Source: Nocardioides hwasunensis
GTDB lineage: Bacteria > Actinomycetota > Actinomycetes > Propionibacteriales > Nocardioidaceae
Reading direction: 5' to 3'
Length of the DNA stretch: 64,000 nucleotides
NCBI RefSeq assembly: GCF_014779665.1
Contig: NZ_JACXYY010000004.1
Span: forward strand, 124,001-188,000
Shown piece by piece: positions 16,838 to 25,098 of this stretch; within the stretch, counting starts at the first letter, position 1; each line of letters begins with the position of its first letter. A program made the position numbers and the translations under genes. The notes beneath the pieces were generated by a model that was given only the letters and a program-made list of their open reading frames with translations, had not been told where the DNA came from and ran no database searches.

Positions 16838-18624
16838 GAGGTGACCGCCGATCCGGCGGACGACTCGACGATATGGATCGGTACGGGCGCGACGCGGGCC
16901 CGCAGGTACTCCCCCAGACCCTTGGCCTGGGCGTCGAAGCGCATCGTCGCCGAGACGCCGCGCTCCAGGAACCCGTAGATCACGAAGTTCAGTGCCTGCA
17001 TGTTGGCGAAGTCGTAGCGCACGATCGGGCACTCTTCGAGCTCGGGCATCAGGCTTCGGAGGCGGTCCTCTGTGAGCCACTCGCTGAGCCACGCGAACCC
17101 CGCGTCATCCTGCGCCCACACGCCTAGGTTGGCGATGCCGGCCTTGTCGCCGCTGCGTGCGCCGAGCACCGTGCCGAGGGCGACCATCGTGGACTCCGCG
17201 GGGTGGTCCACCAGCGGCTGGGGTGCGCGCGTGGCGGACTGGTCGGCGGGCTTTGCCGCTTCGGCAGAGAATGGCCCCCACTTGACCTCGACGACCTCCT
17301 CGCCCATGTCGACGACGATCTCGACGTCCTCCTTCGGGATCAAGCAAGGCCACTGGATGCCGACGCTGCGCGGCTTGGTGGGCGGGCCGGTGAAGTAGAG
17401 GCCGGGGATGCTGGAGATGCCGAGCTCGACGATGCGGTCGGCGAACTGCTCGCGACCAACCCGCTCGTAGTCGGCGTCGCGAGCCGAGACGACGAGCCAC
17501 GAGGTCGCGGCGCCGTACGACTCGGGGTCCGGGCGCTCGCCGCCGATGAGCGAGATGTCGAAGGCGTCGAAGTCCTCGGGCGAGCCGACGTAGCCACTGA
17601 TCTGGTCGCGCAGCCAGGCCACCTTGGCCGACACGTTGGGGCCCGTCAGGCCCAGGGTCATGCTGTTGCGGTAGCCGCCGTGGTAGCTCAGCGAGAGCTT
17701 GGTGAATGGCGTCGGCGCGGTGCCGCGCACCCCGGAGACGCGCACGCGGTCGGGGCCCTCGTCCTCGAGCCGGATCGACGTCCAGTCCACCACCACATCG
17801 GGGTTGTGGTACTCCGTCGAGGTGACCTCGTAGACCATCTGCGCGGTGACGGTGTCGACGTTGACGACCCCGCCGGAGCCACCGATCTTGGTCACGACCG
17901 CTGACCCGTCGGCGTGGACCTCGGCGATCGGCATGCCGGGCATGCCCAGGTCGCCCTCGCGGTCGAAGAAGCAGTAGTTGCCGCCGGTCACCTGGGCGCC
18001 GCATTCGATCGCGTGTCCCGCAGCGATGGCGCCGGCGAAGGCGTCGTAGTCGTCGGTCGCCCAGCCGAAGTGGGCGATCGCCGGACCGAGGGCGAGGGCG
18101 GCGTCGGTGACCCGACCGGTCACCACGATCTGCGCGCCGCGCTCGAGGGCGGTAACGATGCCGCCCGCGCCGAAATAGGCGTTGGCGGTGATGACCTGGT
18201 CCACGTCCACCGGGAAGGACTCGCCGGTATCGAGGTTCACCAGCTGGTGCGCATCGCTCGCTGTCAGCGCCGCCTTGACGTTGTCGCCACAGACGGCGGC
18301 GACCTTCACCTCGATGCCGAGTTCGGCGCACAGCTCGCGGATGGCCGCGGCACACGCCGACGGGTCGAGGCCGCCGGCGTTCGTGACCACGCGAACCCCC
18401 GAGGAGGCGATCCACGGAAGGCTCGGGCGCAGCTCCTCGAGGAAGCCCTCGGCGTACCCCGGCTTGCCACGCTCCTGGTTCTTGCCCAGGACGAGCATCG
18501 TCAGCTCGGCGAGGTAGTCGGCGATCAGGACGTCGACAGGCTCGTCCACGAAGCTGTCGAGCGCACCGCGGCGGTCGCCGTAGTAGCCGCCGAAGGCGCC
18601 GATGCGCAGGGGTGGAGGTGTCAC
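16834..18624 (-). CDS. AtuA-family protein (DUF1446; acyclic terpene utilisation)
   Basis: A 596-residue protein with the DUF1446 domain (about residues 5-450: RIGAFGGYYGDRRGAL, VDVLIADYLAELTM, VVTNAGGLDPSACA, ITANAYFGAGGIVTAL, VTGRVTDAALALGP) and the C-terminal AtuA-like domain (VALGTVLGARSGDKAGIANLGVWA onward). AtuA was defined in the citronellol/geraniol pathway of Pseudomonas, where its biochemical role is still uncertain; related proteins occur in many acyl-CoA catabolic clusters. It starts at GTG 18624, 16 bases from operator site 6, and is followed by the crotonase with a four-base overlap. It probably acts on a CoA-bound intermediate. Confidence 0.88.
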   Translation of the reverse strand: MTPPPLRIGAFGGYYGDRRGALDSFVDEPVDVLIADYLAELTMLVLGKNQERGKPGYAEGFLEELRPSLPWIASSGVRVVTNAGGLDPSACAAAIRELCAELGIEVKVAAVCGDNVKAALTASDAHQLVNLDTGESFPVDVDQVITANAYFGAGGIVTALERGAQIVVTGRVTDAALALGPAIAHFGWATDDYDAFAGAIAAGHAIECGAQVTGGNYCFFDREGDLGMPGMPIAEVHADGSAVVTKIGGSGGVVNVDTVTAQMVYEVTSTEYHNPDVVVDWTSIRLEDEGPDRVRVSGVRGTAPTPFTKLSLSYHGGYRNSMTLGLTGPNVSAKVAWLRDQISGYVGSPEDFDAFDISLIGGERPDPESYGAATSWLVVSARDADYERVGREQFADRIVELGISSIPGLYFTGPPTKPRSVGIQWPCLIPKEDVEIVVDMGEEVVEVKWGPFSAEAAKPADQSATRAPQPLVDHPAESTMVALGTVLGARSGDKAGIANLGVWAQDDAGFAWLSEWLTEDRLRSLMPELEECPIVRYDFANMQALNFVIYGFLERGVSATMRFDAQAKGLGEYLRARVAPVPIHIVESSAGSAVTS

Positions 18625-18640
18625 GAGGGTCCTACTCTCT

Positions 18641-18652
18641 GAACGATCGTTC
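18641..18652. promoter_or_regulatory. TetR-type operator, site 6 of 8 (perfect core)
   Basis: GAACGATCGTTC lies 16 bases before the AtuA-family start, in the gap behind the [3Fe-4S] ferredoxin gene. It gives the AtuA-crotonase pair its own regulated promoter. Confidence 0.75.
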
Positions 18653-18705
18653 GTGTGTCAGTGCGCGCACTGCGGGTATGTCGCTCGCTCGCCTTGGTGG
18701 GTGGG

Positions 18706-18927
18706 TCAGGCCATGTGGAGGCGGAGCGAGATCGCTCGGGTGGGGCACAGCTCCTCGGCGGCGACGGCCGCCCGGGCGCTGTCCGCGCCGGTCACCAAGT
18801 CCGGTGCGACGGCGACGCCGAGGTCATCGTCGACGTGGAAGATCTCCGCAGCGACCCGTTCGCAGTAGCCGAGGCCCTGGCAGACGTCGGTGTCGATGAG
18901 GATGTCGGCGGAGGCGGCGTCGGTCAT
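18706..18927 (-). CDS. [3Fe-4S]-type ferredoxin, P450-associated
   Basis: A 73-residue ferredoxin of the small actinobacterial type that accompanies P450 genes. The ligands lie in DVCQGLGYC (Cys16 and Cys22) and ELCPTRAI (Cys61), giving a three-cysteine C-x5-C...CP pattern. ATG 18927 begins TDAASADILIDTDVC and lies two bases after the stop of the upstream P450 gene. It is therefore the probable direct electron donor for one or both tandem P450s. It differs in type from the [2Fe-2S] ferredoxin at 167-490, so the cluster has two electron-transfer routes. Confidence 0.92.
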   Translation of the reverse strand: MTDAASADILIDTDVCQGLGYCERVAAEIFHVDDDLGVAVAPDLVTGADSARAAVAAEELCPTRAISLRLHMA

Positions 18928-18929
18928 GG

Positions 18930-20168
18930 TCACAACTTCCTGAAGATCACGGGAACGGAGGCGTAGGCGTCCTCGACGGAGTTCTGGTTGGCCTGGGCCT
19001 GCTGGTCCGGGTCGCGCTCGACGCCGTGGGCGTAGAGGGCGCGCAGGATCTTGACCATCGTTCCGTCGGTCGACTGGGTGGGGTCGGCCCGGTTGGTGAG
19101 TCCGGTGACGAGCGGTCGGCCGATGCACATGTGCACGCCGTTGCCGAAATTGAGGCCCCACGGCTGGGTGCCGGCGGGCAGCTCGCGCTCCAGGTCGTAC
19201 TCGTGCGCGTCGTCGCCGAACTTGTCGGTGTCAAGGTTGGCGTGGGTGAAGAAGAGGCAGACCTCCTCGTCCGCGGCGATGCGGCGCCCGCTCTTGAGCT
19301 CGACGTCCTGCACGGCCTTGCGCGACAAGGCGGGCGCCGGCAGGTGCAGGCGCAGCGACTCGGTGGCGGCTCGGCGCAGGAACTCCGGGTCGTCGACGCG
19401 CGTGCGGTCCTCCGGGTGCTCGGCGAGCCAGTCCTCGAGGTGCATGAAGGCGTGCGGCAGGGCCTGGGTCGTCGTCGCGCTGGCTCCCACCAGCGCCAGG
19501 ACGCACTCGCGCCACACGTAGTCCTCGGTGAAATCGCCGTCGCCCTCGTGCAGCGCGAGGAGCATCAGGAGGTCGGTCGGGCCGTCGGCCACGTCGCGGG
19601 TGCCCGCCTTGATCTCGGCGGCCATCGCCCGGCGGCGCTCGTAGGACGGGCGCAGGAACTCCTGCACGCACTCGTCCAACATGCGTACGCCGTCGGCCAG
19701 CACGACGTCGTGCGGTCGCTTGGACCACTCGACGGCCGAGGCCTCGGCGAGCAGCGCGACCTGCATCCGGAATCGCTCGGTCTTCTCGTCGGTGTCCACG
19801 CCGTCGACTCCGGTCACGAGCGCGGTGATCCGGGTGAGCATCGCGCGCACCAGCGGCACTAGGTCGGTGCGCACGACGCCGTCGGCGTTCTTGTCCTTGG
19901 CCAGCTCCGACAGCAGGTGCTCGATCGGGGGCATCAGCGCCTCGCTCTCCAGGTACTGGAGGGCGCCGCGGGAGAACAGGGTCGAGATCATCTGGCGCCG
20001 CTTGATGTGCACGGCGCCGTCGGTGAGGAGCAGGACATCGCCGTAGACCGGCACGCTCTCCTTGTGCGAGTTCTGGATGAAGTGCGGCGACCGCAGGATC
20101 TCCATGACCTCGTCGTAGGCCTCGATGCGGGTCTGGTCGGCGTAGGGCGGTGCCTCGAAGCGCAGCAT
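18930..20168 (-). CDS. Cytochrome P450 (second of three)
   Basis: A 412-residue P450. It has K-helix ESLR at 270-273 and heme loop FGNGVHMCIG with Cys348. The I-helix reads LVGASATTT: the usual acid is Ala231, followed by the conserved Thr232. It is clearly a paralogue of the P450 encoded just upstream (shared RFEAPPY start, RAMLTRITALV, TQPWGLNFG, GRPLVTG), so the pair arose by duplication. The ATG at 20168 shares one base with the upstream stop (TGATG). Both lack a membrane anchor. The substrate is unknown; the pair could act on successive or stereoisomeric substrates. Confidence 0.93.
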   Translation of the reverse strand: MLRFEAPPYADQTRIEAYDEVMEILRSPHFIQNSHKESVPVYGDVLLLTDGAVHIKRRQMISTLFSRGALQYLESEALMPPIEHLLSELAKDKNADGVVRTDLVPLVRAMLTRITALVTGVDGVDTDEKTERFRMQVALLAEASAVEWSKRPHDVVLADGVRMLDECVQEFLRPSYERRRAMAAEIKAGTRDVADGPTDLLMLLALHEGDGDFTEDYVWRECVLALVGASATTTQALPHAFMHLEDWLAEHPEDRTRVDDPEFLRRAATESLRLHLPAPALSRKAVQDVELKSGRRIAADEEVCLFFTHANLDTDKFGDDAHEYDLERELPAGTQPWGLNFGNGVHMCIGRPLVTGLTNRADPTQSTDGTMVKILRALYAHGVERDPDQQAQANQNSVEDAYASVPVIFRKL

Positions 20169-21457
20169 CACGCGACCTCCGTCCCGGTGCCCCGCACGGA
20201 CTCGGCCGCGGCGGCCGGGTCGCGCAGGAGGATCGGCATCGACTCGAAGGTGTCGTGCACCGAGTGCGTCTGGCGCTGCGGCGGGTTGTCGGGGTCGAAG
20301 GTGAACCCGGCGCGGTAGACGGCCTTCACGATCTTCACCATCGTGCCCTCGGTGCTCTGCGACTCGTCGGCCTTGTTGGGCTGGCCGGTCACGAGGGGCC
20401 GGCCCAGGCACATGTGGATGCCGCTGCCGAAGTTGAGCCCCCACGGCTGGGTGCCGGTCGGCAGGTCGCGCGACAGGTCGAACTCCTCGGCCTCGCCGCC
20501 GAACTTCGCGACGTCGCGGTTGGCGGAGGTGAAGAACAGCGCGACCTGCTCGCCGTCGGCGATCGTGCGGCCCGAGCGCAGCTGTACATCGGACGTGGCG
20601 ATGCGCGTCAGGGCGGGGGCCGGCTGGTGCAGGCGCAAGCTCTCGGTCACCGCGCGTCGTACGAACTCGGATTCCTGCACCCGCTCGCGGTCCTCCGGGT
20701 GGGTCTCGAACCACTTCTCGAGGTGCATCAGCACGTGCGGCAGCGCGTGGGTCGTGGTCTGCGAGGCGGCGACGAGCGCCAGGATCGCTTCGCGCCAGAC
20801 GTAGTCGTCGTCGAGACCGGAGAACTGGTCGGCGTGCACGGCCAGCATCGTCAGCAGGTCCGTCGGCAGGTCCTCGCGCTGAAGCTCGCCGCGCTCGAGG
20901 CGGGTTGCGAGCTCCTGACGCTTGGCCATCGACGGGCGCAGGAACTCCTCGATGATCGCAGTCTTGGCCTCGACGCCCTCGGCGACCACCTCGTCGTGGT
21001 CGCGCAGGGACCACTCAACGGAAGCGGCCACGCCGAGCTTGGCGACGTAGGACTGGAAGATCTCGGTATTCTCCGGGGTGTCGACGTCGTCGACGCCGAC
21101 AACAAGGGCGGTGATGCGGGTGAGCATCGCCCTGGCGAGGGGAACGAAGTCGGCGCGGATGATGCCGTCGGCCCCACGGGAGTCCTCGAGGTCGAGCATC
21201 AGCCGCGAGATGACCGGCAGCAGCGCCTCGGTCTCATAGACCTGGAGGGCGGCGCGGGAGAAGAGCGTGGAGGCGAGCCGGCGGCGGGTGAGGTGGTCCT
21301 CACCGTCCGTCAGCAGCAGCGAGTCGCCGAAGAAGACGAGGCTCTCCCCATGCGAACCCTGCCGGAACTGCGCGGATCGCAGGATCTCGTCTACGTCCGC
21401 ATAGTCGTCGAATCGCTGAAGTCCCTCGTACGGGGGAGCTTCGAAGCGCGTCACCAT
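20168..21457 (-). CDS. Cytochrome P450 (third of three)
   Basis: A 429-residue P450, paralogous to the next gene. It has K-helix ESLR at 272-275 and heme loop FGSGIHMCLG with Cys350. The I-helix reads LVAASQTTT: Gln233 stands at the usual acid position before Thr234. The ATG at 21457 is preceded by AGGAGG at five bases, and operator site 7 lies 29 bases upstream. It is the first gene of the P450-P450-ferredoxin operon. The C-terminus carries about 20 more residues than its paralogue, including an AAAAES segment. Confidence 0.93.
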   Translation of the reverse strand: MVTRFEAPPYEGLQRFDDYADVDEILRSAQFRQGSHGESLVFFGDSLLLTDGEDHLTRRRLASTLFSRAALQVYETEALLPVISRLMLDLEDSRGADGIIRADFVPLARAMLTRITALVVGVDDVDTPENTEIFQSYVAKLGVAASVEWSLRDHDEVVAEGVEAKTAIIEEFLRPSMAKRQELATRLERGELQREDLPTDLLTMLAVHADQFSGLDDDYVWREAILALVAASQTTTHALPHVLMHLEKWFETHPEDRERVQESEFVRRAVTESLRLHQPAPALTRIATSDVQLRSGRTIADGEQVALFFTSANRDVAKFGGEAEEFDLSRDLPTGTQPWGLNFGSGIHMCLGRPLVTGQPNKADESQSTEGTMVKIVKAVYRAGFTFDPDNPPQRQTHSVHDTFESMPILLRDPAAAAESVRGTGTEVA

Positions 21458-21486
21458 CAAGTCCTCCTTTGAGACGTCCGTCACGT

Positions 21487-21498
21487 GAACAATCGTTC
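21487..21498. promoter_or_regulatory. TetR-type operator, site 7 of 8
   Basis: GAACAATCGTTC has one mismatch to the core. It is 29 bases before the P450 operon start, in the divergent region shared with the thiolase gene. Confidence 0.7.
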
Positions 21499-21567
21499 GT
21501 AAACCTAAGTCCACGAGGCAGGATGGTCAACACCCAATTTGGGCCGGTCTGCGTCCACATGGCGCGT

Positions 21568-21579
21568 GATCGATCGTTT
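21568..21579. promoter_or_regulatory. TetR-type operator, site 8 of 8 (degenerate)
   Basis: GATCGATCGTTT has two mismatches to the core but lies in a longer imperfect palindrome, GTGATCGATCGTTTAC (21566-21581). It is 28 bases before the thiolase ATG. Confidence 0.5.
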
Positions 21580-21607
21580 ACCCAAGTGTTCGAACTGGGA
21601 GGAACTC

Positions 21608-22819
21608 ATGAGGGAATCCGTCATCGTCGCCACCGCGCGTACGCCGATCGGGCGGGCGAGCAAGGGCTCACTGCGCGACGTCAGGCCCGATGACCTGGCT
21701 GCCTTGGCGACGCGGGCTGCGCTAGAGAAGGTCGAGGGGCTCGAACCCGCCACCATCGACGACCTGATCCTCGGCTGCGGGCTGCCAGGCGGGCAGGCGG
21801 GCTTCAACATGGCGCGGGTGGTGAGCGTGATGAACGGCTGGGACACCGTCCCCGGCACCACCGTCACCCGCTACTGCGCGTCCTCGCTCCAGACCACCCG
21901 GATGGCCTTCCACGCGATCCGGGCCGGCGAGGGCAATGCCTTCGTCTCCGCCGGCGTCGAGAGCGTCTCCAGCTTCCGGGCCGGGACCTCCGACCTCCCG
22001 GGCAATGAGAACGCTCTGTTCGCCGACGCCATGGCGCGCTCAGCGGAGCGCGCCATCTCGGGCGCAGACTGGTCCGACCCGCGCCAAGACGGCCTGCTCC
22101 CCGACATCTACATCGCGATGGGCCAGACCGCGGAGAACGTCGCCCGCCTGCGCGGCCTGGACCGCAAGGAGCTCGACGAGTTCGCCGTCCGCTCCCAGAA
22201 CCTCGCCGAGAAGGCCATCGCCGACGGCTTCTGGGCCCGCGAGATCACCCCCGTCACCACCCCCGACGGCACCCTCGTCACCGCCGACGACGGCCCCCGC
22301 GCCGGGGTGACGTACGACGCCATCGCCGGCCTCGACCCCGTCTTCCGCCCCGACTGCGTCGTCACCGCCGGCAACTGCTGCGCCCTCAACGACGGCGCCG
22401 CAGCCGTCGTCATCATGTCCGACACCAAGGCCGCCGAGCTCGGCCTCACCCCCCTCGCCCGCATCGTGTCCACCGGCGTCTCGGGCCTCTCGCCCGAGAT
22501 CATGGGCCTCGGCCCCGTCGAGGCCACCAAGAACGCCCTCAAGCACGCCGGCATGAGCATCGGCGACATCGACCTCGTCGAGATCAACGAGGCCTTCGCC
22601 GCCCAGGTCGTCCCGTCCTACCAGGACCTCGGCATCGACCTCGACCGCCTCAACGTCAACGGCGGCGCCATCGCCGTCGGACACCCCTTCGGCATGACCG
22701 GCGCCCGCCTGCAGAACACCATGCTCAACAGCCTCGACTTCCACGACAAGACCACCGGCCTGATCACCATGTGCGTCGGCGGCGGCCAGGGCATGGCCAT
22801 GATCCTCGAGCGCGTCTAA
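21608..22819 (+). CDS. Thiolase (acetyl-CoA C-acyltransferase)
   Basis: A 403-residue degradative-type thiolase. The nucleophilic Cys90 lies in TRYCASSLQ. The C-terminal catalytic motifs are NEAFAAQ, GHPFGMTG with His359, and CVGGGQG with Cys389. It should cleave a 3-ketoacyl-CoA with CoA, releasing acetyl- or propionyl-CoA as the last step of a beta-oxidation-like sequence. The ATG at 21608 has GGGAGG upstream. The gene is divergent from the P450 operon; the 150-base region between them carries operator sites 7 and 8. It ends six bases before the convergent TetR gene. Confidence 0.95.
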   Translation: MRESVIVATARTPIGRASKGSLRDVRPDDLAALATRAALEKVEGLEPATIDDLILGCGLPGGQAGFNMARVVSVMNGWDTVPGTTVTRYCASSLQTTRMAFHAIRAGEGNAFVSAGVESVSSFRAGTSDLPGNENALFADAMARSAERAISGADWSDPRQDGLLPDIYIAMGQTAENVARLRGLDRKELDEFAVRSQNLAEKAIADGFWAREITPVTTPDGTLVTADDGPRAGVTYDAIAGLDPVFRPDCVVTAGNCCALNDGAAAVVIMSDTKAAELGLTPLARIVSTGVSGLSPEIMGLGPVEATKNALKHAGMSIGDIDLVEINEAFAAQVVPSYQDLGIDLDRLNVNGGAIAVGHPFGMTGARLQNTMLNSLDFHDKTTGLITMCVGGGQGMAMILERV

Positions 22820-22825
22820 GCCCGA

Positions 22826-23398
22826 TCAGGCCGCACCGCTCACGGCCAGGTCGGTCGTCGGCGACGCCTCAACCAGCAGCCGAAAGGTGCGCCGTGGGTC
22901 GTCGCCAGCGCGGGCGAGCAGGTCGACACTCTGACGGAAGGCGCTCGAGACTGCGCTCGCGGCGACCAGCGCGAGCGGCGCGTCCGGTGCGACGCCGAGG
23001 CGCCCGGCGAGGTCGGGCCGGTAGAGGTGCTCCCCGTCGTTGACGGCGCGGGCGACCTCGGCCCACAGTTCCTTACGCGAGTGGAGGATCGGGAACAGCC
23101 GCATCGTGCGCTCGTCGTACGACTCACCGAGGACGACCTCGTACCCGGTCAGCATCAGGTCGGCCAACGTCTCACCCCCAGCGGTGCGGAAGTGGGCGGC
23201 GAGTCGCGTGCTTCCGGCATCGAGCACAGGTGCGACGCACGCCTCCTTGGTCGGGAACCAGCGGTAGAAGGTGCGCTCCGGCACCCCGGCTGCGTCGGCC
23301 AGCTCGGCGACGGTGGCAGAGGCCGAACCGGCGGCGATTAGGTGCTCGCAGCATCGCTCGGATGCCGACAGCATCTTCGTGGTGTAGGTCACAAGCAC
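22826..23398 (-). CDS. TetR-family transcriptional regulator of the adjacent SDR gene
   Basis: A 190-residue TetR-like protein with the helix-turn-helix ATVAELADAAGVPERTFYRWFPTKEACVAP at about residues 28-57. The C-terminal domain is Ala/Leu rich with no recognisable ligand motif. GTG 23398 is taken as the start; an alternative GTG at 23392 is possible and no Shine-Dalgarno site is seen, so the transcript may be leaderless. It is divergent from the SDR at 23440, and the 41-base gap holds a 15-bp palindrome that differs from the cluster operator. It is therefore probably a local repressor of itself and the SDR. Confidence 0.88.
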   Translation of the reverse strand: MLVTYTTKMLSASERCCEHLIAAGSASATVAELADAAGVPERTFYRWFPTKEACVAPVLDAGSTRLAAHFRTAGGETLADLMLTGYEVVLGESYDERTMRLFPILHSRKELWAEVARAVNDGEHLYRPDLAGRLGVAPDAPLALVAASAVSSAFRQSVDLLARAGDDPRRTFRLLVEASPTTDLAVSGAA

Positions 23399-23409
23399 AT
23401 GCTAGGTTG

Positions 23410-23424
23410 GCAGTAACTGCCACT
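23410..23424. promoter_or_regulatory. 15-bp palindrome, candidate operator of the divergent TetR
   Basis: TGGCAGTAACTGCCA is a perfect odd palindrome (TGGCAGT-A-ACTGCCA) in the short TetR/SDR divergent gap. It has no resemblance to GAACGATCGTTC, so a second regulator reads it. Confidence 0.65.
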
Positions 23425-23439
23425 TAGGAGGACACCCCG

Positions 23440-24189
23440 ATGCAGCTTCACGACAAGATCGCCCTGATCACCGGCGCGGCGATGGGCATGGGCGCCGCTC
23501 ACGCCCGCCTTTTCGTGGAACGTGGGGCAAAGGTGGTCCTCACCGACGTCGTCACCGACGAAGGTGCCGCGCTGGCCGACGAGTTGGGCGACAACGCCGT
23601 CTTCGCCGAGCTCGACGTGACCGACGAGGAGGGCTGGGAGCGCGTGCTGCGTGGGGCGCGAGGCATATTCAACCGCCCCGTCAACGTGCTGGTCGGCAAC
23701 GCCGGCCTTCCCGGACCCAACGACTCGCTCACGGAGCTCGACGTCGCGGCCTACCAGCGCACAGTCGACGTCGACATGCTCGGCATCTTCCTCGGCATGA
23801 AAGCCGTGATCCCCGACATGTGCCGCGCGGGCGGCGGCTCGATCGTCAATATCTCCTCGATCGCCGGCTTCGCCCACCAGCCCTGGACGCCCAACGTCGC
23901 ATACACGGGTGCAAAGTTCGCCGTGCGCGGGATGACCAAGTCCGCCGCGTCGGAGTACGGCACCTACGGGATCCGCGTGAACTCCATCCATCCTGGGGCC
24001 GTCATGACTCCGATGCTCGCGGCGGCTATATCGCCCGACGACCAGGAGCGGATCAACAGCCGAGTCCCCCTGCGGCGCTTCGCAGACCCGCGCGAACTGT
24101 CCGAGGCGGTGGCGTTCCTCGCCTCCGACGCCAGTTCCTACATCACCGGTGCCGAGCTAGTGGTAGACGGAGGACTTCTGGCCGAATAG
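23440..24189 (+). CDS. Short-chain dehydrogenase, hydroxysteroid-dehydrogenase-like
   Basis: A 249-residue classical SDR with TGAAMGMG at 11-18, TDVVTDEG after the second strand (Asp favours NAD), NAG in VGNAGLPG, VNISSIAG and YTGAK. The GMGAAHARLFVERGAKVVLTDV start is typical of the 3-alpha/20-beta-hydroxysteroid dehydrogenase branch, although that branch contains many other alcohol dehydrogenases. The ATG at 23440 has AGGAGG nine bases upstream. It is the last gene before the accessory island. Confidence 0.9.
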   Translation: MQLHDKIALITGAAMGMGAAHARLFVERGAKVVLTDVVTDEGAALADELGDNAVFAELDVTDEEGWERVLRGARGIFNRPVNVLVGNAGLPGPNDSLTELDVAAYQRTVDVDMLGIFLGMKAVIPDMCRAGGGSIVNISSIAGFAHQPWTPNVAYTGAKFAVRGMTKSAASEYGTYGIRVNSIHPGAVMTPMLAAAISPDDQERINSRVPLRRFADPRELSEAVAFLASDASSYITGAELVVDGGLLAE

Positions 24190-24570
24190 CTGGCAGGCCA
24201 CGCGACGCCGAAGTGATGCGCAGCCAGACGGCGACTGCCTTGGGCAAGCGACCTAAGCAATGCACAGTCGATTAGCGCACGACCAGCGTTTAGGCTCTGA
24301 TCAAGCCACTTCGACCCGGCGGAAAAAGCGCCACCCATGCATTGCCGGCCTGGTGACCATTGCGTTCGTCCGAAGCTGACCTACTGTCCCCTTGCCCACG
24401 AGAGTGTGGTGAGGGTGACCCAGATGTCCGCCTATCATTCAATTCATGTGTCTCGCGTGGCGGTCGGCGCATCGACCAGAACTGGAGCTAAAAAGCAACT
24501 GAAGGCGTTCTATCCCCAGCTGGTGAACCGAACCACGTCGAGAGCGCACGACACTTGTTGTGATGGATTT
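24190..24570. other. Gene-free stretch at the left edge of the accessory island
   Basis: This is 381 bases with no supported gene. Base composition becomes visibly richer in A and T (for example around 24430-24560) than in the catabolic cluster, which fits a boundary with acquired DNA. I see no tRNA, no clear attachment-site repeat and no insertion-sequence end. Confidence 0.5.
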
Positions 24571-24909
24571 ATGACACCAGATGAACAACTTGAACTATTC
24601 GCCGCGTTCGACGAGGACGAGTTGTTCAGTGCCGCCCTGCAGTTGATGCGACGGATCCACGACGCGGTGGTCTACGACGGCGAAGAGGCGGTCCACGGCG
24701 ATCTTCCGAGTGCTATCGACGACCTGGAGTTGGGACCGTGGCAGGAGCTCGACCAGCCACTCATCGAAAACTGGCCGTACGCCGTCGATTGCGAGTTGCT
24801 GAGCTGGCTCCTGCGCAGGCTTGAGGACGCCTCGTCCGGAGACTCGGCAGTGGTCACTGCCCGTTCGCTCCTTCGTCCTGGAGGACCCAAGTTCTGGGCT
24901 CGAGGCTGA
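24571..24909 (+). CDS. Hypothetical protein
   Basis: A 112-residue acidic protein starting MTPDEQLELFAAFDEDELF. It is mostly helical by composition, with LSWLLRRLEDASSGDS near the C-terminus. I recognise no family, signal peptide or membrane segment. The upstream ribosome site is weak. Support comes from protein-like amino acid composition in this frame and from the absence of a better frame on either strand. It could be a small accessory gene of the mobile element to its right, which starts about 270 bases later. Confidence 0.45.
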   Translation: MTPDEQLELFAAFDEDELFSAALQLMRRIHDAVVYDGEEAVHGDLPSAIDDLELGPWQELDQPLIENWPYAVDCELLSWLLRRLEDASSGDSAVVTARSLLRPGGPKFWARG

Positions 24910-25098
24910 ACACCCGCGTCGCTGCGCGTCCGTCGCCAATACGCCCACGACCGACAGCCTTAACAGCCCAGCCCTTCCAGAACACTCCACTTGTTTCAGA
25001 CCGTTGAACACCATCGGACAAGCTCGGCCTAGAAGATCTCGTCCTTCTCACCACTCCTCGCCGGCTCTCAACCCCTTCCCCACCAAGCGGCACGCATG

